Positions 12,362 to 24,099 of a DNA stretch of 64,000 bases are shown piece by piece. The notes under the pieces are model-generated. The model worked only from the letters and a program-made list of their open reading frames with translations. It was not told where the DNA came from and ran no database searches. The first letter of the stretch is position 1; each line of letters begins with the position of its first letter. Source of the DNA: Labyrinthula sp. Ha (taxonomy: Eukaryota; Sar; Bigyra; Labyrinthulida; Labyrinthulaceae); NCBI GenBank assembly GCA_015227615.1, contig JAALGZ010000011.1, positions 558,001 through 622,000 of the forward strand, read 5' to 3'. The translations under genes were made by a program, and so were the position numbers.

Positions 12362-13024
12362 ATGGATAAAAAAATTACTTGTTCAAGTAAAGGGAGAGTA
12401 CCAAAACACGTCCTTCCACCTTTTCTAAAGAAACTTTATCAGCTGGTATCAGAATGTCCTCCACAGGTATCTGTTTCCTTTGTCCTTGAGTATAGATTGG
12501 GAACTGGGATAGCGAAGGTACTGCTTTCTTTGTGCACAATGAACATTTTGAAAGTCGAGTTCTGAAAAAATACTTTAAGGGGGGGCTTGCTTCCTTCATT
12601 AGGCAGCTACATTTTTACCAGTTTAAGAAATTGGACCATCCAACTAATCCAGTACCTTGTTTTTTGTGTCGTAATTTTCTAGAACAAATCCACTGCATTT
12701 GGTTTCAAGCACAAGTATTTCAAGAGGGACTCACCTCATTTGATGTTTGTTATTAAACGAAAAACAAAAGATGAAGACTTAGGCTACGATTCCGTTTACA
12801 CTGGCGCTGACCTTAAACCAATGAAAGATCAGTTAGACTACATCAAGGAGAAGATGAACAGAATTAAACAAGACTTTGATTCTATGATGACTCAGGAAAT
12901 AGGAAAAGAAACTGATGGTATAATAAAATTGAGAAGCGGAAGCTTTTCCATGAATAAAATTCAACGTGCGCTAATGGACATAGCGTCCGCAACCAGGAAG
13001 CAATGTGAACTACCTGTTTGTTGA
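12362..13024 (+). CDS. HSF: Heat shock transcription factor, minimal form
   Basis: Three exons (12362-12466, 12496-12651, 12683-13024) separated by introns of 29 and 31 nt, giving 200 aa. Residues ~18-110 form the HSF winged-helix DNA-binding domain: PPFLKKLYQLV at the start, IGNWDSEGTAFFV, then the recognition helix region GGLASFIRQLHFYQF (SFVRQLNMYGF in animals), and FKHKYFKRDSPHLMFVIKRK at the end. After it comes a short helical region (MKDQLDYIKEKMNRIKQDF) that may serve as the oligomerisation coiled coil. No long regulatory or activation region follows, so this is smaller than typical HSFs of 300-700 aa. Recognition-helix glycine Y-G-F is Y-Q-F here. Confidence 0.9.
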
Positions 13025-13165
13025 AAGAAAATGTTTGTTGTAAATCTCTAGTTTTGTCGACACACTGTATATAAATAACTTTTTATTTCGTTGGGCTAAT
13101 AAACAACTTTTACCCTTGAACGTAGGGATTTGCGAACTTAAGACTTACTTTATTATTATTTATCC

Positions 13166-14885
13166 TTATGTCCTTGCACTACTAAGAAAAAGAGCTTCCT
13201 TTTGAACTGTTGTATTTTGATCCGTAGAGAGAATTAAAAGAATAGAGAAAATACACTCTTTAAACTTTGTATCTTCCGTTTCAGTTAAATAGGCTAAACA
13301 GAGTTGAAGTTGTTTGGCTAAGGATATTTTAACTCTCCAGTTAACCAGGTTATGCAGTGTTAGAAATTGTTCGGCTTCATTAAGCAGCTTAAGTTTATAT
13401 TCCTCATTTAGCCAACAAAAAAGCGCATAAAAACATCGCAGACAAGATATCTGAGCATCGAACTCTGTGTCTGAAAATAAGAAAAATAAAAAGAAATACC
13501 TAACAAGTCTGCGTAATAAGTATACAACGTATTCATGCCTTTCTCGTCTTCAAAAAAGGAAAATAAACTTGGTAGCTGCGAGCATATCAGAAGATTAACC
13601 TCTTTTTTCGCCATAGAGATAAGATAAACAAAACATTTTTTCGCCTCTTCTAACATGCTAAACTTCATTTGACAACAAAAACTACCTGCTATAGTTGCAC
13701 ATTTTGAAAAGGGATACAATACATTTACTAACATACATCTCAACTAAACCATCTAAAGAATAAAGTAAAAAAGAACACAAACTGGATTTCGTATCTTGAA
13801 ATACAAGAGAGTGCTGAAGCAAACTAACGGGAACATCATCTATTTCAAGGGTGCTTAAGAATGCGTTGAGGTTACACGTCATAGACACTACAAAATGTTT
13901 GCGAAAAAAAAATATATATACAATTAACATGCGGGTTATCATCTGAAACCAAGCGTTGACAATGTGGAAGACAAAACTCCTTTCTTTCTTTTTTATTCAA
14001 GATGATAGAAATTTTTGCTAAGTTCTCTGCACAGGACCTTCTAACTGCCCATAAAGGATCACGAGACAGTTGAGAAAACTGAGACAATATTGTATCTAAA
14101 TATGCCTAAAATAAAATACAGATAAAAAATACCCGATTTAAAGAGCTGGCAACTAACAAAATATTGGATAAGTGACTGCATACTGACTTTCTAACTCTAT
14201 AGTTTTCATCTTCACAAAAGTTAATTAGTTCAGGAAGAATGAATTGACTGAATAAATCACCATAAAATGTAACAGCAAAAGCATTCATCATTTTCAATGC
14301 AAGAATTTTTTTCTTAACATCATCTTTATGCGCGAAGAAAAGCACTATCGGTAAGAGTTCTGTCATCAGATCCGAAAACTTATCGTGAATAGACACAATT
14401 GCCCGATAAGCCTCTAACTCAACCCGTTTATCTGCATCATCTAAAAGGTGTTGAATGATTTCTAGTAACTGCAAAAAAAATGTGGTCTCAATCTCGTTTT
14501 TTTCTTTTTTCAGGAGTAAAAGGAGATGTCTGATTTCCACGGCAACTTGGAGCCTTATAGCAATTTGCTCATCTCCAGAAAGGGTTTTCAACAAGTGACA
14601 AATTTTATCACTTGTTCTTTCAAAACCTACTTTTGAAACAACAAAATATATCTTCTTAACATGAGCATATCTCAAAATTTCCATCTTTGACTTGGTATAT
14701 TTAAGAATTCGTTCAAGTGGATCTATCGATAGATCAATTGTTAAATCATTAATTGTAACATCAGATACATTCTTTTCAACATTGGCTTCATTAACTTCAG
14801 TTTCGTCCCATGTATGTGTAGAGGTACGTTTCTTGCTTATAACTTTTCCCACGATCTTCATTGTCGATTTTCCCTTTGGATTCAA
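13166..14885 (-). CDS. HEAT-repeat protein, PP4 regulatory subunit 1-like
   Basis: Multi-exon gene. Proposed exons: 14885-14133, 14105-13922, 13887-13729, 13688-13500, 13470-13166, giving about 529 aa. Introns of 27 nt (14132-14106), 34 nt (13921-13888) and 29 nt (13499-13471) are well supported by frame and splice ends. The third (40 nt, 13728-13689) is uncertain; a 22-nt alternative also keeps the frame. The last exon has no Met and reads TEFDAQISCLRCF to its TAA at 13166. Helical repeats run throughout: LEAYRAIVSIHDKFSDLM, DENYRVRKSVCSHLSNIL, DPLWAVRRSCAENLAKI and NWRVKISLAKQL. The last matches the NWR(V/F)R repeats of PP2A-A and PP4R1 scaffolds. The opening DPLERILKY also resembles PP4R1. 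Probable role: scaffold for a PP2A/PP4-type phosphatase (inference). Confidence 0.75.
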
Positions 14886-17800
14886 TAATCCGTTGATATT
14901 AATAATATTCCACTCTAGCAGATTATATATAAGTTAAATTGCACATAGAGTAAAACTCATATTCATCAATGAGAAAGATTTCTGATGGGTTTCCTCTTCA
15001 GTTACTCAACGTAGTTCCTCTAGGTGCCCATTGTTTTAAAGCAAAAAGATGATAAACAGATTGAACAATATTTTTTTCTTTAGTCAAGCTGAAAAAAATA
15101 TGTTGAAGATTTACTTATATTCAATTAGGAATGTATTCGGTTTTCGCCCAAGTCAATTTCTAAGATATAATAATTTTGTTTTAGCCATCGAAGTATTGTG
15201 ACCTTCGTGATTCTTCATATGCAGTAACAACACTGTAAGATATTTCCAGCTTTAAAAAAATATACTACTTCTTCTTTTAACTCGTGTTTGTGCAAGTGTT
15301 GCTTAGTTGTCATTCAAACAAGGAAAAGAATCATTGAGGCGTATATCAAAAAAGGTATTGTCAAACCGTAGATGCTAAGGTTTATTGGTAGAATTATTAA
15401 TTACTATATGAAAGCACTCGTTTGAAGAAAGTCATTTTGGCATTAAGGTTTAAATTTAAAAGGGTCTATTATGCTTCTTAGTTTATTTTCAGTGTAAGAA
15501 AAACAGAACAAAACCTTCTATACAATTTATGAAAAGGTATACCTTAAAGGGATACATACCATATTCGGAACACTTGGTTCAATGAATGATGTATTGGGAT
15601 AAAAATAATTTATAAGAATTATACTCTATGCTTTAAATTATGATCTCTATCATCATAGGTTTGGTTGTAGCTTAGCGAAAACTCTTGCTGCTCATTTGGC
15701 CCTTCTGAGCTGAGGCCTCACTTTCTCTACTTGATGGTATGTTTAGTTAGTACAAATTATTTAAATTTACGAAATAAAAAGTTTCTGTAGCCGGGATTAA
15801 GCTCTATATTTGGCGCAGCATAGGTTTTTTTTAGTTCTCAACCAAAGAAGTTTTAGTTGCTTTTCAAAATATTCGTATTCAATACTATTCTTGGTTAAGA
15901 TTTCCTGCGGTGGGTGCAGAGGTTGCATCATAGGTCGAAAGCTAAATTTTATTGTTTCATAAACGGGTAGAAGTATTAGACTGATAAAAATTATGACATT
16001 TCACTGCTTTGCCTAAGAATTCAAAGGTACAAACGTTCCTTACTGAATATTTGTTGTTGCCTATTTGTCTAGAACCAAATAATGGGCGCTTTAAGAAATC
16101 CTTTATTTAACCCATCACAATACAACAGTTTTGGTATGCATGTTTTTTTCTTGAAAGTCTTATCATTAAGCAGGTAACATACAAGATGATACAACCAATG
16201 AATAATCAGCAAATCTTCGCTGCGATCTGGTTAGTCTCTCTCCTTGTTTTTGTGAAGTTAGAGTCCTTTTGTATTCTATTTGAATGCCTCCTGTTGTTGC
16301 AATATTATGATTATCCATAGTTTTTCATAAAATATATTATCAGCGCCTGTTATTTCTCTTGCATTTATTACGAACGCATCGCCTTGTTATTTAACTTTCA
16401 AGAATATTACCACATCATTTCCAAAGTAATTTTCATAAGTTATCTTTTGTTATAGTTTCAGTTTCTCTTTTCTTAAGTGCCATCTTAAGTGCATAGCACA
16501 ATAAAAGCAGTATCGCTAGATTCATAACATACAGAATCAAAGCCTTCTATAGCTAAGCAATGAAATATATATTTTTGTGCAGACATAAAGTTGTGGAGCT
16601 CTTATAATATTGAGTGTACCATTCATATGTAGTTAATATCAGCTATGAATGAGTAAATAGTATGTGTATACATTTTATATAAAATGATCGCAATTGTATA
16701 TTAGTAGTTAATTGATAATTTCCGTAAAATATCTATTTAGTTGTAACTTGTAAATCCTTAAGAGTTAACTTATATATTCTAAATAGAAAATTAAAACTAA
16801 ACCATTGTTTTTATTTTGACTTTCGATACAGTTCTTAGCTTGCGAAAGTTGTTTTATGCTAGTTTTTTAAATTAAGAATGCAAACTATCTAAGGTTCTTG
16901 GGCAAATGACCAACCTTAATTTCCATTTCTACTATCCTTTTGCTATGCAAGAACTTTGTAGAAAAACTGTGTAGGTTAAGATAGCGTAACTATAGCACAA
17001 ACTGAATGTTGACCACTCTTCGAATATATGTGAGTTCGTATTACAGTTCTTAATAATTATATTTCATACGTACAAGAACTACTATAGTATAATAATGACG
17101 TGGTAAAGTGCGGAAATGTGTAATATATAACACACTTACAATGTATATGAAAAACTAAACGATAAGCTAGGCCGATACCATTAGAGAATTCTCCAAGATG
17201 CTAGCACTTTAAAGGAAGAAGTATTGCAAGTAGAGTAATATTTAGGGTACTCTGTGGGAAAAATCTAGTTAATCCTTTAGTAGTTTTATTTATTTTCTCA
17301 TGAACTAGCTCTTCAAATCTCTGATAAATATTGAGCTTGTTAAGGAAACGTGAAATATTCTCGGACAAGCATAGAACCTTTCACCAAGAAACCAAGATAC
17401 CGGTGTTTCAAGTAGCCTGATACATATCAGAAACCTAAGTTCCAGGAGTGGGTGTATTAACAAAACAAAACTATATAAGACACCTTTTGTTCAATACAGA
17501 GATGAAGCTGTAGAAAGTATCTTATGGCAGTTATATTCCAGGAACAGATGATGAGCGAGAAAACGGCAAGGAGGTCAAGTATGAATCATTTCTCAACGAG
17601 AATCTTTTCCCTTTTCATCTCTCACACAAAGTCTATTGAAGATTTCTATATGAATAAATTATTATTTTAAAGTTTTTGGAGAATACTCCTTAATATTTCT
17701 ATATTCTAGGAAAGCATTCTGGTTCTTTGTCCAAACGATGGAACGTTGGTCTTGCCTAAGACAAAATGTCCATCCCTCATTTAAAATTTACATCCGACAT

Positions 17801-18023
17801 AAGAAATTATAATCTACTTAGCTATAAGCATCTATTTACGTGTCTATAAATTAAATGGGGTATTTTATTTACCTTACATCTAGAAAATTCTATTCCAACA
17901 AAAATATTTCTTTATGCAATGTTGAAAAACCTGACTCCGATGGTGAAAGTTCATGATCCCCATGGTGCATTACCACAGTTCTTGTACCTTGAATCTTCCT
18001 AGTCCATAACCCGTTCAATATAA
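14886..18023. other. Gene-free AT-rich spacer
   Basis: 3.1 kb upstream of the amidophosphoribosyltransferase gene. I see no ORF over 60 codons that looks like protein and no RNA gene. It contains the promoters of both flanking genes, but I cannot locate a core element. Confidence 0.45.
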
Positions 18024-19589
18024 ATGTGTGGTATTCTAGCGATACTTCTCGCCGATGATCAAAGACATTGTAGACAGGATTTATATGATGGCCTTACAAC
18101 TCTTCAGCACCGAGGTCAAGATGCTGCTGGAATTATCACTACCTCTACAACTCTCTCTGCTGGAACAAGAAATTCACGAAAATCAACTAAGCTTCATCTT
18201 CATAAATCTAGGGGACTTGTGAGAGACGTATTTTCTCAAGAATCTCTCAGTTCCTTGGTCGGTCATAAAGGACTTGCTCATTGTAGGTATCCAACTGCTG
18301 GAAACACAACCTCCCATGAAGAGGCGCAACCAATGTATCTGAATTTCCCCTGTGGGCTTGCCCTAGTACACAATGGGAACTTGACAAATTGTGACGAGTT
18401 GTGTGCATGGTTGAGGCGCAAACATAGACATTTAAATACTGATTCTGACTCAGAGGTTTTGCTAAATGTTTTTGCTGAATATCTTAAACAGGAAATTGAT
18501 CACAAGCCATTTGAACGCTTGAATGGGCATTCAAAGGAAGTGGAGGTTGATAGCGAGGTTACTATTGATATGATTTTCACTGCGGTTAAAAAAACTATGG
18601 GGATGATTAAAGGTGGTTATGCAGTATCCTTAATAATTCATGACGTAGGGTTGGTTTGCTTTCGCGATCCAAAGGGAATAAGACCTTTAGTCTACGGAAC
18701 ACGTAACAGCTCAACTATTTTAGAAGGCGTGGATTATTGTTTCTCTTCTGAATCAGTATCATTGGATATCCTGAACTTTGATTTTTGCAGAGATGTGAAA
18801 CCTGGGGAGTGCATCCTTGTCCTTCCAATGGTTCCTGACAACCCGAGATCGAATAAGGGATTTATATCAAGGCAAATAATCAATGAAGAGCCAATCACTT
18901 ATCCTTGTCTTTTCGAATATGTTTATTTGGCTCGTCCAGACTCTGTTATGAACGGGGTTTCAGTTTATCAATCTAGACTGAAGATGGGTGAAAAACTTGC
19001 AAAGAAGATACTTAGAGACTTGAAAATTAATCTTAGCGCTGTGTCAGAGTTCATAGATAAAGTTATACCGGTTCCCGATACGAGTCGACCGATTGCAATG
19101 ACGTGTGCTAAAGCTCTAGGTATCCCTTACTGTGAGGGTTTTATTAAGAACAGATATATTGGTAGAACCTTTATTATGCCCGAACAAGGACAGAGGCAGA
19201 ATAGCATTCGCCTGAAGTTGAACCCAATTAAGTCAGAGTTTCAAGGAAATAAGATTTTGATGGTTGATGATTCCATTGTAAGAGGGAATACAAGCCGTAA
19301 ACTAGTGCAATTGGCCAAAGATGCAGGTGCTACCTGTATATACTTTGCCTCTGCGGCGCCTGAAGTTAGATTCAGGAACATTTATGGAATTGATTTACCA
19401 ACGCAGGAAGAATTAATAGCACATGATAGATCCACGAAACAAATTGCTGATGTTCTCAGTTGTGAGAAGGTGTTTTTCCAGACATTGGAAGACTTGGAGG
19501 ACTCTGTGTCTGAGTGTGTCTCAACTGAGGCCAACGTTAAACTTGGTGGGTTCGAGAGTAGTACCTTTGACGGCAAGTACATGATGTAA
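18024..19589 (+). CDS. ADE4: Amidophosphoribosyltransferase (glutamine PRPP amidotransferase)
   Basis: 521 aa, intronless. It makes 5-phosphoribosylamine from PRPP and glutamine, the committed step of de novo purine synthesis. The start MCGILAI places the nucleophile Cys at position 2 with no propeptide to cleave, as in yeast Ade4 rather than the plant plastid or animal proenzyme type. The glutaminase half (residues 2 to ~240) shows LQHRGQDAAGI, AHCRYPTAG and VHNGNLTN. The phosphoribosyltransferase half shows LARPDSVMNGVSVY, IPVPDTSRPIA, GYFIKNRY-like GFIKNRYIGRTFI and the PRPP loop ILMVDDSIVRGNTS at about 411-424. Length matches the fungal enzymes (about 510 aa). No transit peptide is seen, so it should be cytosolic. 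Confidence 0.97.
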   Translation: MCGILAILLADDQRHCRQDLYDGLTTLQHRGQDAAGIITTSTTLSAGTRNSRKSTKLHLHKSRGLVRDVFSQESLSSLVGHKGLAHCRYPTAGNTTSHEEAQPMYLNFPCGLALVHNGNLTNCDELCAWLRRKHRHLNTDSDSEVLLNVFAEYLKQEIDHKPFERLNGHSKEVEVDSEVTIDMIFTAVKKTMGMIKGGYAVSLIIHDVGLVCFRDPKGIRPLVYGTRNSSTILEGVDYCFSSESVSLDILNFDFCRDVKPGECILVLPMVPDNPRSNKGFISRQIINEEPITYPCLFEYVYLARPDSVMNGVSVYQSRLKMGEKLAKKILRDLKINLSAVSEFIDKVIPVPDTSRPIAMTCAKALGIPYCEGFIKNRYIGRTFIMPEQGQRQNSIRLKLNPIKSEFQGNKILMVDDSIVRGNTSRKLVQLAKDAGATCIYFASAAPEVRFRNIYGIDLPTQEELIAHDRSTKQIADVLSCEKVFFQTLEDLEDSVSECVSTEANVKLGGFESSTFDGKYMM

Positions 19590-20187
19590 TTAAACTAAGG
19601 AACTGATTGGTTTAGCATACAACGGTTCGAGTCATATAAATACTCTAGAAAGCGTTAAGGGTAAAATGAGAACTGATATGTAGTTTGCCCTAGTATGGAC
19701 GTAGGCAACGTTTCTTTTGTTAAATACTTGCCCTTACTCCTTAGGAAATTAACTTGATTGTTACATCGCTGAGAATACCATTCATTTGCATCCGGCGAAG
19801 ATCGGTACAAGTGATTAATGCACATTTAATTTCTTTGAGTGCGACTCTGCATAGCTTGTGTTCTCAAAGGTTATCGTTACTCGTTATATACTACAAAGTA
19901 CTAATCCAGCTTCGGGTCTTTATTGCAGGTTAGAGAGCTCATTTAGCAAAGCAAATTAGAAAAACTTACAGAGACATAAGAGGGATAGAGATCAGCTCTA
20001 AATTTAGAGACGACTGAAATCGTTTTCCTAAACATGCTCTTTTGAATAAAAAAAGTTTCCTAGTCTATCAGTATACATTTGTTTGGTTGAAACTTAGCTC
20101 ACCACAGGCAACACACGTTTTAAACAAATCAGCCTGTTCAAGAATAAAAACAATACTAGTCACTTTAGAAATTGGTTTTTCAATACC
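19590..20187. other. Convergent intergenic region
   Basis: About 600 bp between the 3' ends of the amidophosphoribosyltransferase gene and the MORN-repeat gene. It must hold both polyadenylation regions; nothing else is recognised. Confidence 0.5.
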
Positions 20188-22905
20188 TTAAAACGCAAGC
20201 ACCTTAAGTTTAATTTTCCTCTTTGACTTTGAGTCTACTATAATCTGTGAAGCCCCTGTGCTAAATCTAGTTCCTTTTTCAAACTCGCCCCTATATATTT
20301 CTTTAGTTTCTAAATTAGTGATTTCACCTTTCCCATGAAACCTGTTTTCCTTAAATTGCCCTTCATACCTCATTGACTTGAAGAACTGGGTGTAGAGTAG
20401 AACCCCATTACCTTCTCGAATTCCATTCTTTACGTGACCAGTATACTTTTCACCGGTGGAGTATGACACGACACCGAAACCTGTCATGCGACCACAATGA
20501 AAATCACCTTCATACAGTACTATGTTATCGGACCTTAGGCCTGCATACTGAATTTTCCCTTTCCCATGCTTTTTGCCTTTACAAAATTTTCCCACATAGA
20601 CACTTCCATCCCGATACCAAAACGTTCCATGTCCGTGAAGTTTTCCACTATGCAATTCTCCCTCATAGATTTCCTCCAATGCGCTAGATGGAAATAAAAT
20701 CATCTTTCCCTTTCTCATGTCTCCTTTAATAAATTCTCCTTCAAAAGTTAGCCTGGTGCAAGTAAGCCTCCCATTTCCGTGATACAAGCTATGCCAAACG
20801 GCACCAGAGTATGATATGCCGTTATTCAAACTTATTTCTGCAAATCCGGAAAGTTTGCCTTTGTTAAACTCACCCTTATATATGTCGCCATTCTTGAACA
20901 TTAACTTCCCTTTACCATGCTTTAAACCTTCTGAGAAAGAGCCAACATAAATTTTTCCATCATAGTATGTTAGTACACCATACCCCAAACGTTCGTTATT
21001 TTTGAAATAACCTTTGAAAGACTTTTCGCATGCTGTGTTCCTGGTTGGCTTTATGTTCTCCAATCCATATCCTGATTTCAGCCCCCTCAGAAAAGTACCC
21101 GAGTATTTTAAACCACAAGTGTAAAGTGTTCCAATGCCATGAAACTTATTTAGAGCAAAGCTTCCAAAATACAAAAAGTCAGCCGACTTTTGAACCCCAA
21201 ATCCAGATCGGTTTCCTTGCTTAAAACCACCGAAATACTTAGTGCTTGATGCGAAAGTGTCAACACTTAGGAAACAGCATTCATTTACTCTAGAGTAAAA
21301 TCTTCCTCTAAAGAAGCTGCCAACAAACTTCATGTCGTTGTCTGGTGTTTTAATCTTTAGCCTACATCTACCTTCCGCAAAACCTTCTTCACAACTCCCA
21401 CAAAACTCGACATTTGTCAGCTTGCTGGTGCCATTATACAAAAAACCACCACTTGGAATAGAGTTCACCACATTTCCCGAAAAAAACTGAGTCTTATCAA
21501 GTTGAAACGTTTCACAGATGATTTGACCTGTAACTTTTCCTGCTTCAAACGTTAGAAAAGCTCTTACTGCAGGATTAACATTAAAGGATCCATTTTCTAG
21601 ACTAAGATACAAACCACGTCCATGAGGATTTCCTTCTTCAAAACTAGAAATCAAAACATCACCGTGCTCACAGATGATGGTGCCAGTGCCATTTCTCCTA
21701 CCATTTTCCCAATATCCAAAATAAATATGGTTACAAGAACAACACTTTTCACGTATAGCACTTTCTTCTTCACCAGGTAAACAAAAAAAATCCTTGTTGA
21801 AACAAAAATATACACCAAAACCATGCTTCAAACCTCCTTTAAACTCGCCAAAAAATGTTGAATCTTTTGAGGCTTTTTCTTTCCTACAAGCTAGTTCGTT
21901 TTTACTAGACACGGTCTCTGTTTCTGGCTTTCCTGATTTCAGCATTCCTTGGTAATATCCATAGGAATATTGCCTAGTGCCAAAACCATTTCTTATTAGG
22001 TCAAAATACAATTCTTCGAGCTGGTTGATACTCAACTCACCTCTTATTTTTAAAACTTTATATTCCTTTCCGTGAACAATCATACTCTGAATTTTCAAGA
22101 CTCTTAAACTTTCCTTTTCAAATAATTCTTTCGCTTGGGTTCGAACCAAAGAAGTTTTTTTTGCATGTCTATTTGTATTCACTGGCTGGCTCTGCGCTTC
22201 TTTTACACTAAAATTGAAATCATCTCTCCCAGGGACAACTTTGGGACTCTCTGCAGAGCCGAGGAATACTCCAGCCGAGTCTAGTTCGGATCCACAGAAA
22301 GTACAAGCAGGAAATTTACTAATAAGATTTAGTTGGAAGCAACCCTGACACCTCCACTTATGAGTATTTCTATGCCTTAAAAACCCTAGTAAAGAATCGC
22401 ATTCAGCTGTACAGTCCTTCCAATCACATATGAAAGTTTGTAAGAACTGATATGGTGGATAAATAAAGGTTTCCTTCTTTGATATATGATAGTAATAGAC
22501 AATTCTTGTTTTCAGATCAACTAACTCTTTCCAACGACCTAGTTGTCTCAATACTTCACTCCGTTTAAGTACCTCAGTTACGCCTAATCCCTATGTATAT
22601 AATTTAAAACAATGAAATACTTCAGGAGTATATTCATATTTTTCCTTGAACAGGTTTTGAACTCTTAAACGTGTCAATTTACGAAGAGTTATTCTTTGAA
22701 TTTTAGTAGAAGCTATCTTTTGCCTCTTTCTTCTTTTAACGCGAGCGCAGAAACAAACATACCTGCTGAAAATCTGAATACGCCGTGTTGACCCCAGCAA
22801 TTTTTCCGCAGAAACTCGCTGCTTGGGTGGGTTTGGGAAAATTATAGGAATTTTAAACTGAACAGGGACCTTAGAACCAAGCAGAAAAGCCTCCGAGAAG
22901 TTCAT
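20188..22905 (-). CDS. MORN-repeat protein with IQ-like, WW-like and zinc-finger segments
   Basis: Three exons in my model: 22905-22763, 22732-22621, 22590-20188, with two 30-nt introns (22762-22733 and 22620-22591), giving 885 aa. The first intron is a multiple of three without a stop, so retention would insert 10 residues. In order: an IQ-like helix (ASTKIQRITLRKLTRLRV, about residues 53-70); a WW-like segment (WKELVD..YYYHISKKETFIYPP) with the second Trp replaced; a C2H2 finger of the form Cx4Cx12Hx3H; a Cx2C..Cx2C pair (CQGC, CTFC); then from about residue 190 to the end some 15-20 MORN repeats such as YVGSFSEGLKHGKG and YKGEFNKGKLSG. MORN arrays usually act as membrane- or cytoskeleton-associated scaffolds. 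Substrate or partner unknown. Confidence 0.88.
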
Positions 22906-22908
22906 AGA

Positions 22909-23178
22909 CTACCGTTTCCTTTTCTTTTTTTTCAAGTTTTTGAACTTTAGATTCGCTTTTTTCTTCCGCTTTTGTTTTTTAGTTTTTCTCACCGGTTGCA
23001 AAGTATGTTTTGTTTTTGAGGCTTCGATTCTTTCCTCTAAACAGGAAAGAGTTTTTTGTGTTTCTTTCAGCAGTTTTCTTTCAACGGTTGAAAGGTTGGT
23101 AGAAGGTTTCTTGAGTAGCGGCTGAAGTAAAGTCTCAAGACGATCCAACAAATTTTCAAGTGAAGATATATTAGACAT
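22909..23178 (-). CDS. Small basic coiled-coil protein
   Basis: 89 aa. The first half forms amphipathic heptads (SLENLLDRLETLLQPLL, VERKLLKETQKTLSCLEERIE). The tail is very Lys/Arg-rich (KKQKRKKKANLKFKNLKKK) and could be a nucleolar or RNA-binding tail. No family recognised. It ends at a TAG only one codon before the ATG of the MORN-repeat gene, in the same reading frame. It may be a separate small gene, part of a dicistronic transcript, or an N-terminal piece of the MORN gene cut off by a stop. The regular heptads argue that it is translated. Confidence 0.5.
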   Translation of the reverse strand: MSNISSLENLLDRLETLLQPLLKKPSTNLSTVERKLLKETQKTLSCLEERIEASKTKHTLQPVRKTKKQKRKKKANLKFKNLKKKKRKR

Positions 23179-23197
23179 TGTTCTACTGGTTTCTGAT

Positions 23198-23577
23198 ATG
23201 ATGTATTACAGTCTGCTGAGGTATCAATATCGGTTCTACCCAGCTAATTTGAGTGCTGAATGGAGGTTTCTTGAACAATTGAAACAAAGTTTTCTGGCAA
23301 AAGTTCGTGGTAATGTCATATTGTATAAAATTCATGATTGACTAACCCCTAGGAGTAATATTTTGGGCATTGAAAGTGTGAAAATATTGCCAAACGATGT
23401 ATCTTTTGAAGATCCAGTATTAAATTTATGTGCTTTCTATTTTTTTCGAAGCACACACATGTTTTGAGAGACCACAAACTGATCAAATGCAAGAGACTTT
23501 GTTCACAAAATCAGGACAGTGTAGCCTACATGTTTCATATTTTCAACAGGGACTCTTCAACAGGAAACTGGGAATAA
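23198..23577 (+). CDS. Possible small three-exon gene (tentative)
   Basis: Not a long ORF, but tiny-intron logic yields a plausible product of 104 aa: exons 23198-23322, 23353-23416 and 23452-23577. The first intron is exactly 30 nt with a branch-like GACTAAC just before CCCTAG; the second is 35 nt. The first two exons read like protein (RYQYRFYPANLSAEWRFLEQ, then GIESVKILPNDVSFEDP). The third exon is doubtful: a 22-nt intron would instead lead into another open frame running to 23693. The start lies only 19 bp from the divergent small basic ORF, which weakens one of the two. No family recognised. Confidence 0.3.
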
Positions 23578-24099
23578 CAGAAGAAAAAAAAGAAGGAAAC
23601 AACATTTTTGGAACAACAGTGTCGTGCAGATTTTTAGGTTTTTCTCAGAAATTTGGCATATACTCATTCTTGGGGCTAAACTCGAAACGATAAGGATTTT
23701 GAAGCTATAATTGATTTTACCAGGTCATTTGGCCCGGTGCTCCTGTCGATCAAGCGACTTACTTCAAGTTTTAACTTTCATGTATTTACCTAGCCATGGT
23801 AATTGAGACTTTAAAATTTTGTGTGGCTGTATTATACTATGCTTTTCTATTAATTTCAAAAGTCCAGGATATTTAAAAGCTTTTCTTATTTCTGACCAGT
23901 TTCCCAAGGAGTGCTCCAAATTAGACTGATTCGTAAGCGGAAATACAGTGGCGTTGCAAAAAATATCAATCCTTACGAATGTATTTTCAATATTAATAAA
24001 AAGTATTACTTCCTATGCCGGAGTATTAATTTCAACTCTTATCATGCAAGAGGCCTACTCTTGGATTTGAAAAATTTGAAGTTCACATTGGACTAAGAG

